Positions 6,579-14,791 of a stretch of 64,000 nt of DNA are shown piece by piece; the stretch's first letter is position 1; each line of letters starts with the position of its first letter. Position numbers and translations under genes: made by a program. The notes under the pieces are model-generated. The model had not been told where the DNA came from and searched no databases. It saw only the letters and a program-made list of their open reading frames with translations. Where the stretch lies: positions 248,001-312,000 of the forward strand of contig NZ_JARWAC010000017.1 in NCBI RefSeq assembly GCF_029846175.1, given 5' to 3'. The stretch is from Sphaerisporangium sp. TRM90804 (GTDB lineage: Bacteria; Actinomycetota; Actinomycetes; Streptosporangiales; Streptosporangiaceae).

Positions 6579-8759
6579 GTGTTCACCACGATCGGTCGGT
6601 TCATGGTCAGGCGGCGGCTGTGGGTGTTCGCCGGCGCCGTCTTGTTCGTCGTGCTCGGCGGGGTGTGGGGGTCGGGGGCCGGGGGAGTGCTCGGCGGCGG
6701 CGCGGGCCTGGACAATCCGCACGGCGAGTCGGCCGAGGCCAACCGGCTGCTGGCCGGCACGCTCGGGCGGCATGTCGCCGACGTGGTCGTCGTGTACGAG
6801 GGCGCGGGGCTCACCGTGGACGACCCGAGCTTCCGGCGGCAGGTCGAGCAGGCCGCGGCCCGGGTTCCCGAGGACGCCTACACCTGGATGCGGACCTACT
6901 GGTCCACCGGCTCGGCCGACCACGTCTCCGCCGACCGGCGCAAAACCTACGTCTCCCTCCAGCTCCCGGGCACGACCGAGGAGGAACAGGCCGCCGTGTA
7001 CGAGCGGATCAGGGGCCCGCTCGACGCGCCGGGCCTCACCGAGCGGTTCGGCGGCCTCGCGGCCGTCGGGCAGCAGTTCAACGAGATCAGCAACCGCGAC
7101 CTCGCCCGCGCCGAGCTGCTCTCGTTCCCGCTGCTGATCATCCTGCTGCTGCTGGTGTTCCGCGGCGTCGTCGCGGCGGCGCTGCCGCTCGCGGTCGCCG
7201 TCGTGGTCGCGGTCGGCTCGCTCAGCGTGCTGCGGGTGGTGGGCGGGCTGGTCGACCTGTCCACGGCCGCGATCAACGTCGTGGTCATCCTCGGCCTGGG
7301 CCTGGCCACCGACTACGCGCTGCTCATCGTCAACAGGTTCCGCGAGGAGCTGGCGGCGGGCCGCGACGTCGAGGACGCCGTGGTGCGGGCCACCGCCACC
7401 GCCGGCCGCACGGTGGCGATCTCCGGCGTGACCGTCGCCGTCACGCTCGGCGGCCTGCTGGTGTTCCCCTCCCGGTTCCTCACCTCGCTGGCCTACGCGG
7501 GCGTCAGCGTGGTGCTGTTCGCGGTGGTGAGCGCGCTGACCCTGCTCCCCGCGCTGCTGCGGGTGACCGGCCGCCGCGTCGACTCCCTGCGGATCGCGCT
7601 GCCCCGCCCGCGCCGCCGGGGCGCCGCGGAGGGGGACGGCTGGTACCGCACCGCGCACGCCGTCATGCGCCGCCCGGTCACCGCGGCCCTGGGGATCACG
7701 GCCCTGCTGGTCGCGCTCGGGCTGCCGCTGCTCGGCGCCGTCTGGTCGCGGCCGGCGGAGTGGGCGCTGCCCGCGGACACCGACAGCGTGGTGGTCACCC
7801 GGCAGCTCGCCGAGGAGTTCCCGCTCGACCCCACCAAGGTGATCAGCGTCGTCGTCCGCATGCCGGGCGAGGCCGGAACGCCGCGGGCCCGGGCCGCCCT
7901 GGAGGAGTTCGCCGGGCGCCTCGGGCGCGTGGCGGGCGTCGACCGCGCGGAGGTGACCGGAACCCGGGGCGACCTGGCGCGCATCAGCCTCGGCTACTCG
8001 ATGAGCCCGTACGGTCAGGAGGCCCGCGACGTGGTCGCGAAGCTGCGCGCGGAGCCGCCGCCCGCCGGGGCCACCGCGATGTTCGCCAACCGGCCCGCCG
8101 CCATCGCCGACATGCTCACCATGATCGGTGACGGGCTGCCGTGGATGCTGCTGATCGTCTCGGTCGTGACGTTCGTGGTGCTGTTCCTGGCCTTCGGGTC
8201 GGTGACGCTGCCGATCAAGACGGTGGTCATGAACCTGCTGTCGCTGTCGGCCGCCTTCGGCGCCATGGTGCTGATCTTCCAGGACGGCGTGCTCTCCGGG
8301 CCGCTCGGCTTCCAGGCCCCGGGGTTCCTGGACGCGAACATGCCCGTCATGATCGCGGCGATCAGCTTCGGCCTGGCCATGGACTACGAGGTCTTCATGC
8401 TGGCCAGGATCCGCGAGCACTACCTGCGCTCGGGCGACCCGGTGGAGTCGGTGGCCTTCGGCGTCCGGCACACCGCCCGGATCATCACCGCCGCGGCGCT
8501 GCTGCTCGGGGTGGTGGTGGGGGCGTTCGCCGTCACCGGCGTCACCGTGCTGAAGATGATCGGCGTCGGCGTGGTGATCGCACTCCTGGTCGACGTGACG
8601 ATCGTGCGCGGCCTGCTGGTGCCGGCGACCATGCGGCTGCTCGGCCACCGGGCCTGGTGGGCGCCGGCCCCGCTGGCCCGCTGGTGGCGGCGGCACGGCA
8701 TGCCCGAGGACGACGGCGCCGCCCCCGTCCCCCTGCCGGAGCCCCCCGTAAGGGTCTGA
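6579..8759 (+). CDS. MMPL-family (RND superfamily) membrane exporter
   Basis: A 726-residue inner-membrane transporter of the MMPL group, which exports lipids or drugs. It shows the duplicated RND layout: one membrane helix, an extracytoplasmic domain (~residues 40-170), five helices with the signature GLGLATDYALLIVNRFREEL, a second external domain, then a second bundle with FGLAMDYEVFMLARIREHYL. The Asp-Tyr pairs of both signatures, which are proton relay sites in the family, are present. GTG 6579 is used with AAAGGG just before it; ATG 6603 is an alternative. It is controlled by the divergent MerR protein. Confidence 0.9.
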   Translation: MFTTIGRFMVRRRLWVFAGAVLFVVLGGVWGSGAGGVLGGGAGLDNPHGESAEANRLLAGTLGRHVADVVVVYEGAGLTVDDPSFRRQVEQAAARVPEDAYTWMRTYWSTGSADHVSADRRKTYVSLQLPGTTEEEQAAVYERIRGPLDAPGLTERFGGLAAVGQQFNEISNRDLARAELLSFPLLIILLLLVFRGVVAAALPLAVAVVVAVGSLSVLRVVGGLVDLSTAAINVVVILGLGLATDYALLIVNRFREELAAGRDVEDAVVRATATAGRTVAISGVTVAVTLGGLLVFPSRFLTSLAYAGVSVVLFAVVSALTLLPALLRVTGRRVDSLRIALPRPRRRGAAEGDGWYRTAHAVMRRPVTAALGITALLVALGLPLLGAVWSRPAEWALPADTDSVVVTRQLAEEFPLDPTKVISVVVRMPGEAGTPRARAALEEFAGRLGRVAGVDRAEVTGTRGDLARISLGYSMSPYGQEARDVVAKLRAEPPPAGATAMFANRPAAIADMLTMIGDGLPWMLLIVSVVTFVVLFLAFGSVTLPIKTVVMNLLSLSAAFGAMVLIFQDGVLSGPLGFQAPGFLDANMPVMIAAISFGLAMDYEVFMLARIREHYLRSGDPVESVAFGVRHTARIITAAALLLGVVVGAFAVTGVTVLKMIGVGVVIALLVDVTIVRGLLVPATMRLLGHRAWWAPAPLARWWRRHGMPEDDGAAPVPLPEPPVRV

Positions 8760-8791
8760 CCGGACGGGGCGCGGCCGTAGGCCGGAGCGGC

Positions 8792-8945
8792 GAAGGCGGG
8801 GCCGTGCTCGGCGCGGCGACGGGGACCCGGGCGGCCGAACGTGGGAAGTCCTGTCCGGGGTACCGAAGGCGGGGCCGTGCTCGGCGCGGCGACGGGGGCC
8901 CGGGCGGGGGAACGTGGGTCCTGTCCGGGGCGGCGACGGGGACCG
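8792..8945. repeat. Direct repeat, ~73-bp unit, about two copies plus a fragment
   Basis: The stretch starting GAAGGCGGGGCCGTGCTCGG occurs at 8792 and again at 8865 (period 73), each followed by GCGGCGACGGGG, a CCCGGGCGG stretch and CCTGTCCGGGG. A third partial copy (GTCCGGGGCGGCGACGGGGA) follows near 8925. It fills the 207-bp gap between the MMPL stop and the trkA stop. No gene is seen. Confidence 0.75.
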
Positions 8946-8966
8946 GGGCGGGGCGGGAGGCGTGGG

Positions 8967-9629
8967 TCAGGGGAGTTCGGCGAAGCGTTCGACCTGCTCG
9001 GTGCGGCCCGAGACGATGATCACGTCGCCGTAGGTCAGCTCGGTCTCGGCGGTGGCGTAGGTGAACTCCTCGCCCGGGCTCTTGACCGCCACGACCGTGA
9101 CGCCGTACTTGCGCCGCAGGTTCGACTGGCCCAGCGGCACGCCGACGTACTCCTTGGGCGGCCGGGTCTTGACCAGCGCGAAGTTCTCGTCCACCTCCAT
9201 GTAGTCGAGCAGCCGCCCGCTCACCAGGTGGGCCACGCGCTCGCCCATGTCGTGCTCGGGGAACACCACGTGCTGGACGCCGATGCGGGTGAGGATCCGG
9301 CCGTGCTGTCGGCTGATCGCCTTGGCCCAGATGTCGTTGATCTCCAGCTCGACCAGCAGCGACGCGGTGAGGATGCTCGCCTCCAGGTCGCCGCCGATGG
9401 CGACCACCGCCCGGTAGAAGTCGGGCACCCCGAGCTGCTTGAGCGCCTCGGTGTCGGTGGAGTCGGCGGTGGCGATGTGGGTGAACTCGCCGGCCAGGCT
9501 CTGCACGACCCGGTGCCGGCGGTCGATCGCCAGCACGTCGGTGCCGCGGCGCATGAGCTCCTGGGCGAGGGAGGTGCCGAAACGGCCGAGCCCGATCACC
9601 ACGACCGGGTCGCTCTTCTTGTCAGCCAA
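8967..9629 (-). CDS. trkA: Potassium uptake regulator, TrkA/KtrA type (RCK domains)
   Basis: A 220-residue cytoplasmic gating subunit. The N-terminal Rossmann domain shows VVVIGLGRFGTSLAQEL (GxGxxG nucleotide site) and an acidic residue at the end of strand 2 (VLAIDRRH). The C-terminal RCK_C domain (~145-220) ends with TYGDVIIVSGR. Length and layout match KtrA/KtrC. It overlaps the end of the channel gene by 8 bp, so the two are one operon, channel gene first. Confidence 0.92.
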   Translation of the reverse strand: MADKKSDPVVVIGLGRFGTSLAQELMRRGTDVLAIDRRHRVVQSLAGEFTHIATADSTDTEALKQLGVPDFYRAVVAIGGDLEASILTASLLVELEINDIWAKAISRQHGRILTRIGVQHVVFPEHDMGERVAHLVSGRLLDYMEVDENFALVKTRPPKEYVGVPLGQSNLRRKYGVTVVAVKSPGEEFTYATAETELTYGDVIIVSGRTEQVERFAELP

Positions 9630-10980
9630 CGGTGATGCGCTCCTCGGGAAGTTCGTAGTGCCGGGGGCGGTCCTTGAGCGCGAGCGCCGACCCGACGGTG
9701 AGGGGGCCGATACGCCCGACGAACATGAGCAGGGTGAGCAGGAGGGTACCGGCCATCGTGGCCTCGGCGGTGATGCCGGTGGACAGCCCGGAGGTGCCGT
9801 AGGCCGAGATGACCTCGAAGAGCACCTGGTCGAGGCTGTGCGGGCTGAGGACCAGCAGCGTGTAGGTGGCCAGGCTGATCAGGGTCGCGCTCATCACGAC
9901 CAGCGCCACCACCTGCCGCTGCGTCGACTCCGCGAGGCGCCGGCGGCCGATGTTGACCTGCCGCTCCCCGCGCACCTCGGTCCAGACGATGAACACCAGC
10001 AGCCCGGCGGTCGTGACCTTGATGCCGCCCGCGGTGCCGGCGCTGCCGCCGCCGATGAACATCAGCAGGTCGGTGACCAGCCAGCTCGACGGGTACATCT
10101 GCGCGACGTCCACGGTGTTGAAGCCCCCGCTGCCCGGCATGACGGCGGCGAAGACGCCGGCCATGATCTTCGAGCCGTCGTCCAGCGGCCCGAACGTCCC
10201 CGGGTTGGTCCATTCGGTGGCGGTCAGCAGGATGGTGCCGGAGGTGACCAGGACGGCGGTGACGGTGAGCGTGAGCCGGGTCAGCAGCGACCAGCGGCTC
10301 GGCCGGCGCCAGGAGCGCAGCAGCTCGAACACCACCGGGAAGCCCAGCCCGCCCAGGACGACGGCGAGCGTGATGGTGACGCAGATCCACGGGTCGCTCG
10401 CGAAACGGATCAGGCTGTCGGGCCACAGCGCGAACCCGGCGTTGTTGAACGCCGAAATCGAGTGGAAGACCCCCAGGTAGAGGGCGCGCCCGAAGGACTC
10501 GCCGTACTCCAGCATGAAACGGGGCGTGAGGATCGCCGCCGTGATCACCTCGGAGACCAGGCTGAACACCGCGACGTTGCGGGTCAGCCGCCGCAGGTCG
10601 GCCACGCTGAGCAGCTTCGACTCGGCCTGCGCGAACAGCCGGGCGCGAAAGCCGAGGCGGCCGGAGATGAACACGGTGAACAGCGACGCCAGCGTCATGA
10701 TGCCCAGCCCGCCCACCTGGACGAGCATGATGATCACCACCTCGCCGAAGCCCGACCAGTACGAGGCGGTGTCGACGACGATCAGCCCGGTCACGCAGAC
10801 CGCGGAGGTGGCGGTGAACAGGGCGGTGAGCCAGTCGGCCGGCTGACCGGTGGTGGTGGCCAGCGGCGAGGCCAGCAGGGCGGTGCCGGCCAGCACCACG
10901 GCGCCGAACGCGGTGGCGAGCACCTGGGCGGGGTGCTGGAAGCGGTCGAGCAGGGCCGACGCGCGCATGGCCTTCCTCAT
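9622..10980 (-). CDS. trkH: Potassium transporter, TrkH/KtrB family
   Basis: A ~452-residue membrane channel-like subunit. The four pore loops of the family can be seen in order: TATSAVCVTGL, SAFNNAGFALW, MPGSGGFNTVDV with GGGSAGTAGGIKVTT, and SAYGTSGLSTGIT; each holds the selectivity glycine. The ATG at 10980 gives the usual KtrB length; ATG 10968 is an alternative. It partners the RCK protein encoded just downstream. A weak promoter (TTGACT at 11145-11140 reading leftwards) lies upstream. Confidence 0.92.
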   Translation of the reverse strand: MRKAMRASALLDRFQHPAQVLATAFGAVVLAGTALLASPLATTTGQPADWLTALFTATSAVCVTGLIVVDTASYWSGFGEVVIIMLVQVGGLGIMTLASLFTVFISGRLGFRARLFAQAESKLLSVADLRRLTRNVAVFSLVSEVITAAILTPRFMLEYGESFGRALYLGVFHSISAFNNAGFALWPDSLIRFASDPWICVTITLAVVLGGLGFPVVFELLRSWRRPSRWSLLTRLTLTVTAVLVTSGTILLTATEWTNPGTFGPLDDGSKIMAGVFAAVMPGSGGFNTVDVAQMYPSSWLVTDLLMFIGGGSAGTAGGIKVTTAGLLVFIVWTEVRGERQVNIGRRRLAESTQRQVVALVVMSATLISLATYTLLVLSPHSLDQVLFEVISAYGTSGLSTGITAEATMAGTLLLTLLMFVGRIGPLTVGSALALKDRPRHYELPEERITVG

Positions 10981-11157
10981 GGCGCCGCGGACCCCGCGTA
11001 TAGCCGCACCTTCACTGCCCCCGTGTGTGCAGACGGACAAGACCCGCCGCCTGGATCGCGCGGCGCACCGCCTCGAACGGTAACAGGAGGCGCGTTGCCC
11101 GAGGATATACGGGTTGTTACGGCAGTTGCGCCGATTCTGAGTCAACCCGTGGGACCG

Positions 11158-11191
11158 TCCCGGGCCGCCCCGTGCGGGGGGCGGCCCGGGA
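11158..11191 (-). terminator. Hairpin terminator behind the GHL10 gene
   Basis: A 14-bp perfect stem (TCCCGGGCCGCCCC with GGGGCGGCCCGGGA, 6-base loop) starts 6 bp after the stop codon of the leftward glycoside-hydrolase-like gene and separates it from the potassium operon. Confidence 0.75.
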
Positions 11192-11196
11192 ACGTC

Positions 11197-13254
11197 TCAG
11201 ACCCGGGTGATCCGCGCGGCGTCGGCGACGACGTAGCCGGCGGCGGAGGTCCAGCGGCTCACCCCGACCACGTTCACGGTGCCCGCCGGGAGGGTGAAGG
11301 TGCCCAGCGTGCGCCATTGTCCGCCGCCGGTGCGCTGGTCGACGGCGACCGACTGGTTGCCGCCGGTCGCCGCCACGAGGAACGGCGTCGCGCTGTTGTA
11401 GCCGGGGTCGGCCGGGTACCAGACCTCGACGCGGTAGCTGCCCGCGCTCGGCAGGGTGGCCCGGAACCAGGCCGGGTCGCTGGCCGCGACCGGGCTCGCG
11501 AACCGGTAGTCGGTGCCGTGGCGCTGGGCCGAGAAGCTGGAGGTGCCCCACGCCGACCCGGCGGTGAAGCCGGGGTCGCGGTTGTCGACGACGACGCTGA
11601 ACCCGCCCGTGCCCGCCGCGACCGCCCGGCCCGCGCTGGGCGCGCTCTCGTTCTGCGCCCGGTCCAGCGCGGTCGTGTAGTAGGTGTAGGCGCGGCCGGC
11701 CGCGGCGGTGGAGTCGGTGAAGGTGGTGCCGCGGGTGGTGGTGACCAGGTTGCGCGCGTCGGCGAAGAAGCAGGGGTCGCTCGCCGGCGTGCCGTCCACG
11801 CGGTAGAGCGCGTAGGAGACGCTGCTGCCGGAGCCGCCGCGCTGCCACGACAGCGTGACGCCGCCGGAGCCGCGGGTGGCCGAGGTGATCGCCGGCGCGG
11901 ACGGCGCGGTGCCGGTGCCGTACGCCGGCACGAGGGCGGGCCTGGAGTAGTGGTCGGTCACCGTCCTGGTCATGGCGCCGATGCGGTCGGCGCGCACGTC
12001 CTTGGCGCTGAAGAAGACGTCTCCGGCCACCTCGGGGTGCCGCCGGTTGTAGGTCAGGTGGTCCGACAGCTCCGCGGTGCGCTGCCACGCCGCGTCCTGC
12101 CCGGACGCCCCGGCCCGGTAGGCGGCCTGTCCGACGAGCAGTTGGACCCCGGTGTTGGCGACCGTGCCGGCCCACCAGGCGGTGAGCACCTGGTAGTCGG
12201 CGGTCGCGAACCCGATGTGCCAGTAGATCTGCGGCGCGATGTAGTCGACCCAGCCCTGCTTGACCCACAGGCGGGTGTCGGCGTAGATGGCGTCGTAGGA
12301 CTGCAGGCCGGAGGTCTGCGAGCCGAGCGGGTCGGTGGCGGCGTTGCGCCAGATGCCGAACGGGCTGACGCCGAAGCGGACCCACGGCTTGGCCGCGTGG
12401 ACGCGCTGGTCCAGCTCGCGGACGAGCCGGTTGACGTTGTCGCGCCGCCAGTCGTGCACGCTGGGGAAACCCGACCCGTACTGCGCGTGGGCGGCGGCGT
12501 CCGGGATGGTCTCGCCGCTGACGGGATAGGGGTAGAAGTAGTCGTCCATGTGCACGCCGTCGACGTCGTACCGGGTGACCGCGTCCATGATGGCGTCCTG
12601 GATGAAGGCGCGGACCGCCGGGATGCCCGGGTTGTAGTAGAGCTTGCCGCCGTAGGCGAACCGCCAGCCGGGGTTGCGGCGGGCCGGATGGCTCGCCACG
12701 AGCTGGTCGGGGTCGGCGTGGTTGGCCACCCGGTACGGGTTGAACCACGCGTGCAGCTCCAGGTTCCGGGCGTGCGCCTCGGCGACCATGAACGCCATCG
12801 GGTCGTAGCCCGGGCTCGTCCCCTGGGTGCCGGTGAGCCAGTGCGACCACGGCTCGTACGGCGAGGGCCAGAACGCGTCCGCGGTCGGCCGCACCTGCAC
12901 GATCACGGCGTTCATCCTCTTCTGGACGGCCAGATCGAGCCAGGAGCGGAACTCGGCCTGCTGGGCCGCCGCGCTCAGGCCGGTGCGGCTCGGCCAGTCG
13001 ACGTTGGCCACGCTGGCGATCCACATGGCGCGCAGCTGCCGCTTCGGGGTGGCGGGGTCGGTGGCGCAGGCGGCGGACGCCGAGGCGGCCGCGGTCACGC
13101 CGGCCGGGCTCGGCGCGGCGGACGCGCCCGCCGCGGGGGCGGGGGCCAGGACGGTGAGCAGGAGGGCGAGCACGGCGACGGCGACACGGCCCGGGGTGAC
13201 GGGTGGGCGCGGGGGGCGGCCCGCTCGGTGGGGGGTCACGGAAGAAATTTTCAC
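11197..13254 (-). CDS. Secreted glycoside-hydrolase-like (GHL10/YngK type) protein with FN3 and golvesin-like domains
   Basis: A 685-residue exported protein. The signal sequence (~1-45) has the core VAVAVLALLLTVLAPAPAAG. Residues ~70-400 are a TIM-barrel of the GHL10 (DUF187/UPF0748) family: LRAMWIASVANVDWPS, ELHAWFNPYRV, DVDGVHMDDYFYP and VDYIAPQIYWHIGF, with acidic residues of DGVHMDDY in the catalytic place. A fibronectin type III domain follows (~430-530), then a C-terminal ~130-residue golvesin/xanthan-lyase-like domain (FSVVVDNRDPGFTAGSAWGT to the end). A near copy of that last domain ends the amidase at 14792. The role is probably cell-wall or polysaccharide glycan cleavage. The GTG at 13254 is uncertain; a second GTG follows at 13239. 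Confidence 0.85.
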   Translation of the reverse strand: MKISSVTPHRAGRPPRPPVTPGRVAVAVLALLLTVLAPAPAAGASAAPSPAGVTAAASASAACATDPATPKRQLRAMWIASVANVDWPSRTGLSAAAQQAEFRSWLDLAVQKRMNAVIVQVRPTADAFWPSPYEPWSHWLTGTQGTSPGYDPMAFMVAEAHARNLELHAWFNPYRVANHADPDQLVASHPARRNPGWRFAYGGKLYYNPGIPAVRAFIQDAIMDAVTRYDVDGVHMDDYFYPYPVSGETIPDAAAHAQYGSGFPSVHDWRRDNVNRLVRELDQRVHAAKPWVRFGVSPFGIWRNAATDPLGSQTSGLQSYDAIYADTRLWVKQGWVDYIAPQIYWHIGFATADYQVLTAWWAGTVANTGVQLLVGQAAYRAGASGQDAAWQRTAELSDHLTYNRRHPEVAGDVFFSAKDVRADRIGAMTRTVTDHYSRPALVPAYGTGTAPSAPAITSATRGSGGVTLSWQRGGSGSSVSYALYRVDGTPASDPCFFADARNLVTTTRGTTFTDSTAAAGRAYTYYTTALDRAQNESAPSAGRAVAAGTGGFSVVVDNRDPGFTAGSAWGTSSFSAQRHGTDYRFASPVAASDPAWFRATLPSAGSYRVEVWYPADPGYNSATPFLVAATGGNQSVAVDQRTGGGQWRTLGTFTLPAGTVNVVGVSRWTSAAGYVVADAARITRV

Positions 13255-13433
13255 CCGTTCTCAAAGAATTGCAATAGTCTTCAGCGCTCCTTGTGTGCCC
13301 CTGGCCGCGCCCGCTCCCCATCCCGCCCACCGCGCCGACGCCGATTATGTGGCCCATGAATATTTCCGGCGGGTTACGCCGGGCCTAACGTGCGGCGAAA
13401 GGCATGGTGAGCCAGGTCACAAAGGAGCAGCCC

Positions 13434-14651
13434 ATGGCCGTACCCCGTCCCGCGCGGCGTCTCGCGCGTCTCGCGTCCCTCGTCCTGATCGGGTTGCTCG
13501 CGGCCGCCGCGCTCGTCGCCCCGGCGCGGGCCGCGTCGCTGACGCAGGTCACCTCCTTCGGGTCGAACCCCGGCAACCTGGCGATGTACGCCTACCGCCC
13601 CGACGGGCTGCCCGCCGGGCGCCCCCTGGTCGTGCTGCTGCACGGCTGCACGCAGAACGCGTCCGGCTACTTCGCCAACTCCGGCTGGCGCAAGTACGCC
13701 GACCAGCAGGGCTTCACCCTGGTGCTGCCGCAGACGAGCAGCGCCAACAACTCCTCCAGCTGCTTCAACTGGTTCCAGACCGGCGACACCGGCCGCGGCC
13801 AGGGCGAGGCCGCCTCGATCAGGTCGATGGTCGACCACGCCGTCCGGAACTACGGCGCCGACCCGGCCCGGGTCTTCGTGAGCGGGCTGTCGGCCGGCGG
13901 CGCCATGACCGCCGTCATGCTCGCCACCTACCCGGACGTCTTCGCCGCCGGCTCCATCGGGGCCGGCCTGGCCTACCGCTGCGCGAGCAGCCTCGTCCAG
14001 GCCTCCGGCTGTCAGTACCAGGCCACGAGCAAGACCCCGCAGCAGTGGGGCGACCTGGTGCGCGGCGCGTATCCCGGCTACGCGGGGCGCTACCCGCGCG
14101 TCGCCGTCTGGCAGGGCCTTTCGGACTACACCGTCGTGCCGGCGAACGGCACGCAGCTGCGCGACCAGTGGACAAACGTGCGCGGCGTCTCCCAGACCCC
14201 GACCGCCACGCGCTCCCTGACCGGCGGCACGTCCCTGAAGGTCTACGGCGACGACGACGTGCGCCTCTACGAGATCACCGGCATGGGGCACGGGCTGCCC
14301 GTCGACCCGGGCGGCGCGGCCGACCAGTGCGGCACGGCGGCGGCCTACTTCCTCGACACGATCTGCTCGGCCCACCACGACGCCCAGTTCTTCGGCCTGG
14401 CCGGCGGCACGGGCCCGCAGCCGACCCCCACCCCGACGCCGACGGCCACCCCCACGCCGACCCCGACGCCCGGCGCCTGCGTGACGGCCAGCAACTACGC
14501 CCACACCACCGCGGGGCGGGCCTACCAGTCCGGCGGCATGGCCTACGCCACCGGATCCGGCGACGCGCTCGGCCTGTGGAACACCTTCACCGTCCGCTCG
14601 CTGCGGCAGACCGGGCCGGCCTACTGGGTGCTCGCCGCCGGGGGGTGCTGA
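13434..14651 (+). CDS. Secreted PHB depolymerase/feruloyl-esterase-family hydrolase
   Basis: A 405-residue exported serine esterase. The signal peptide ends around PARAAS (residue ~37). The alpha/beta-hydrolase core has the oxyanion stretch VVLLHGCTQN, the nucleophile elbow VSGLSAGGAM, an Asp in QGLSDYTVVP and the His in ITGMGHGLP. This is the extracellular type 1 PHB depolymerase/CE1 esterase group, which acts on short-chain polyhydroxyalkanoate or acetyl/feruloyl esters. A Pro-Thr linker (PTPTPTPTATPTPTPTP) joins a ~60-residue C-terminal domain that resembles a substrate-contact module. AAAGGAG eight bases before ATG 13434 fixes the start. Confidence 0.88.
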   Translation: MAVPRPARRLARLASLVLIGLLAAAALVAPARAASLTQVTSFGSNPGNLAMYAYRPDGLPAGRPLVVLLHGCTQNASGYFANSGWRKYADQQGFTLVLPQTSSANNSSSCFNWFQTGDTGRGQGEAASIRSMVDHAVRNYGADPARVFVSGLSAGGAMTAVMLATYPDVFAAGSIGAGLAYRCASSLVQASGCQYQATSKTPQQWGDLVRGAYPGYAGRYPRVAVWQGLSDYTVVPANGTQLRDQWTNVRGVSQTPTATRSLTGGTSLKVYGDDDVRLYEITGMGHGLPVDPGGAADQCGTAAAYFLDTICSAHHDAQFFGLAGGTGPQPTPTPTPTATPTPTPTPGACVTASNYAHTTAGRAYQSGGMAYATGSGDALGLWNTFTVRSLRQTGPAYWVLAAGGC

Positions 14652-14722
14652 CCCGGCGGCACGGGCGGCGCGGAGGACGGCACGGCGAGGCGCGGGCGAA
14701 AATCTTCCTTTAACCCGTGAGT

Positions 14723-14741
14723 AATGTCAATTATCGACATT
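14723..14741. promoter_or_regulatory. Inverted repeat upstream of the amidase gene
   Basis: AATGTC (14723-14728) and GACATT (14736-14741) form an inverted repeat with 7-bp spacing in an AT-rich stretch about 50 bp before the amidase start. It may be an operator; no matching regulator is recognised. Confidence 0.3.
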
Positions 14742-14791
14742 TGTCATGAAGTCTCCTTACAGTCGAGGGCACCCCCCATCGAGGAGTGATC

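Noticed and set aside
10981-11157. A ydaO-type c-di-AMP riboswitch before the potassium operon
   Set aside because: Such switches often precede ktr genes in actinomycetes, but the expected conserved segments are not present in the upstream sequence read leftwards.
9439-13359. A 1306-codon rightward open frame opposite trkA, trkH and the GHL10 gene
   Set aside because: It is low-complexity, Arg/Gly/Val-rich antisense translation caused by high GC. The minus-strand genes have clear family motifs and signal peptides.
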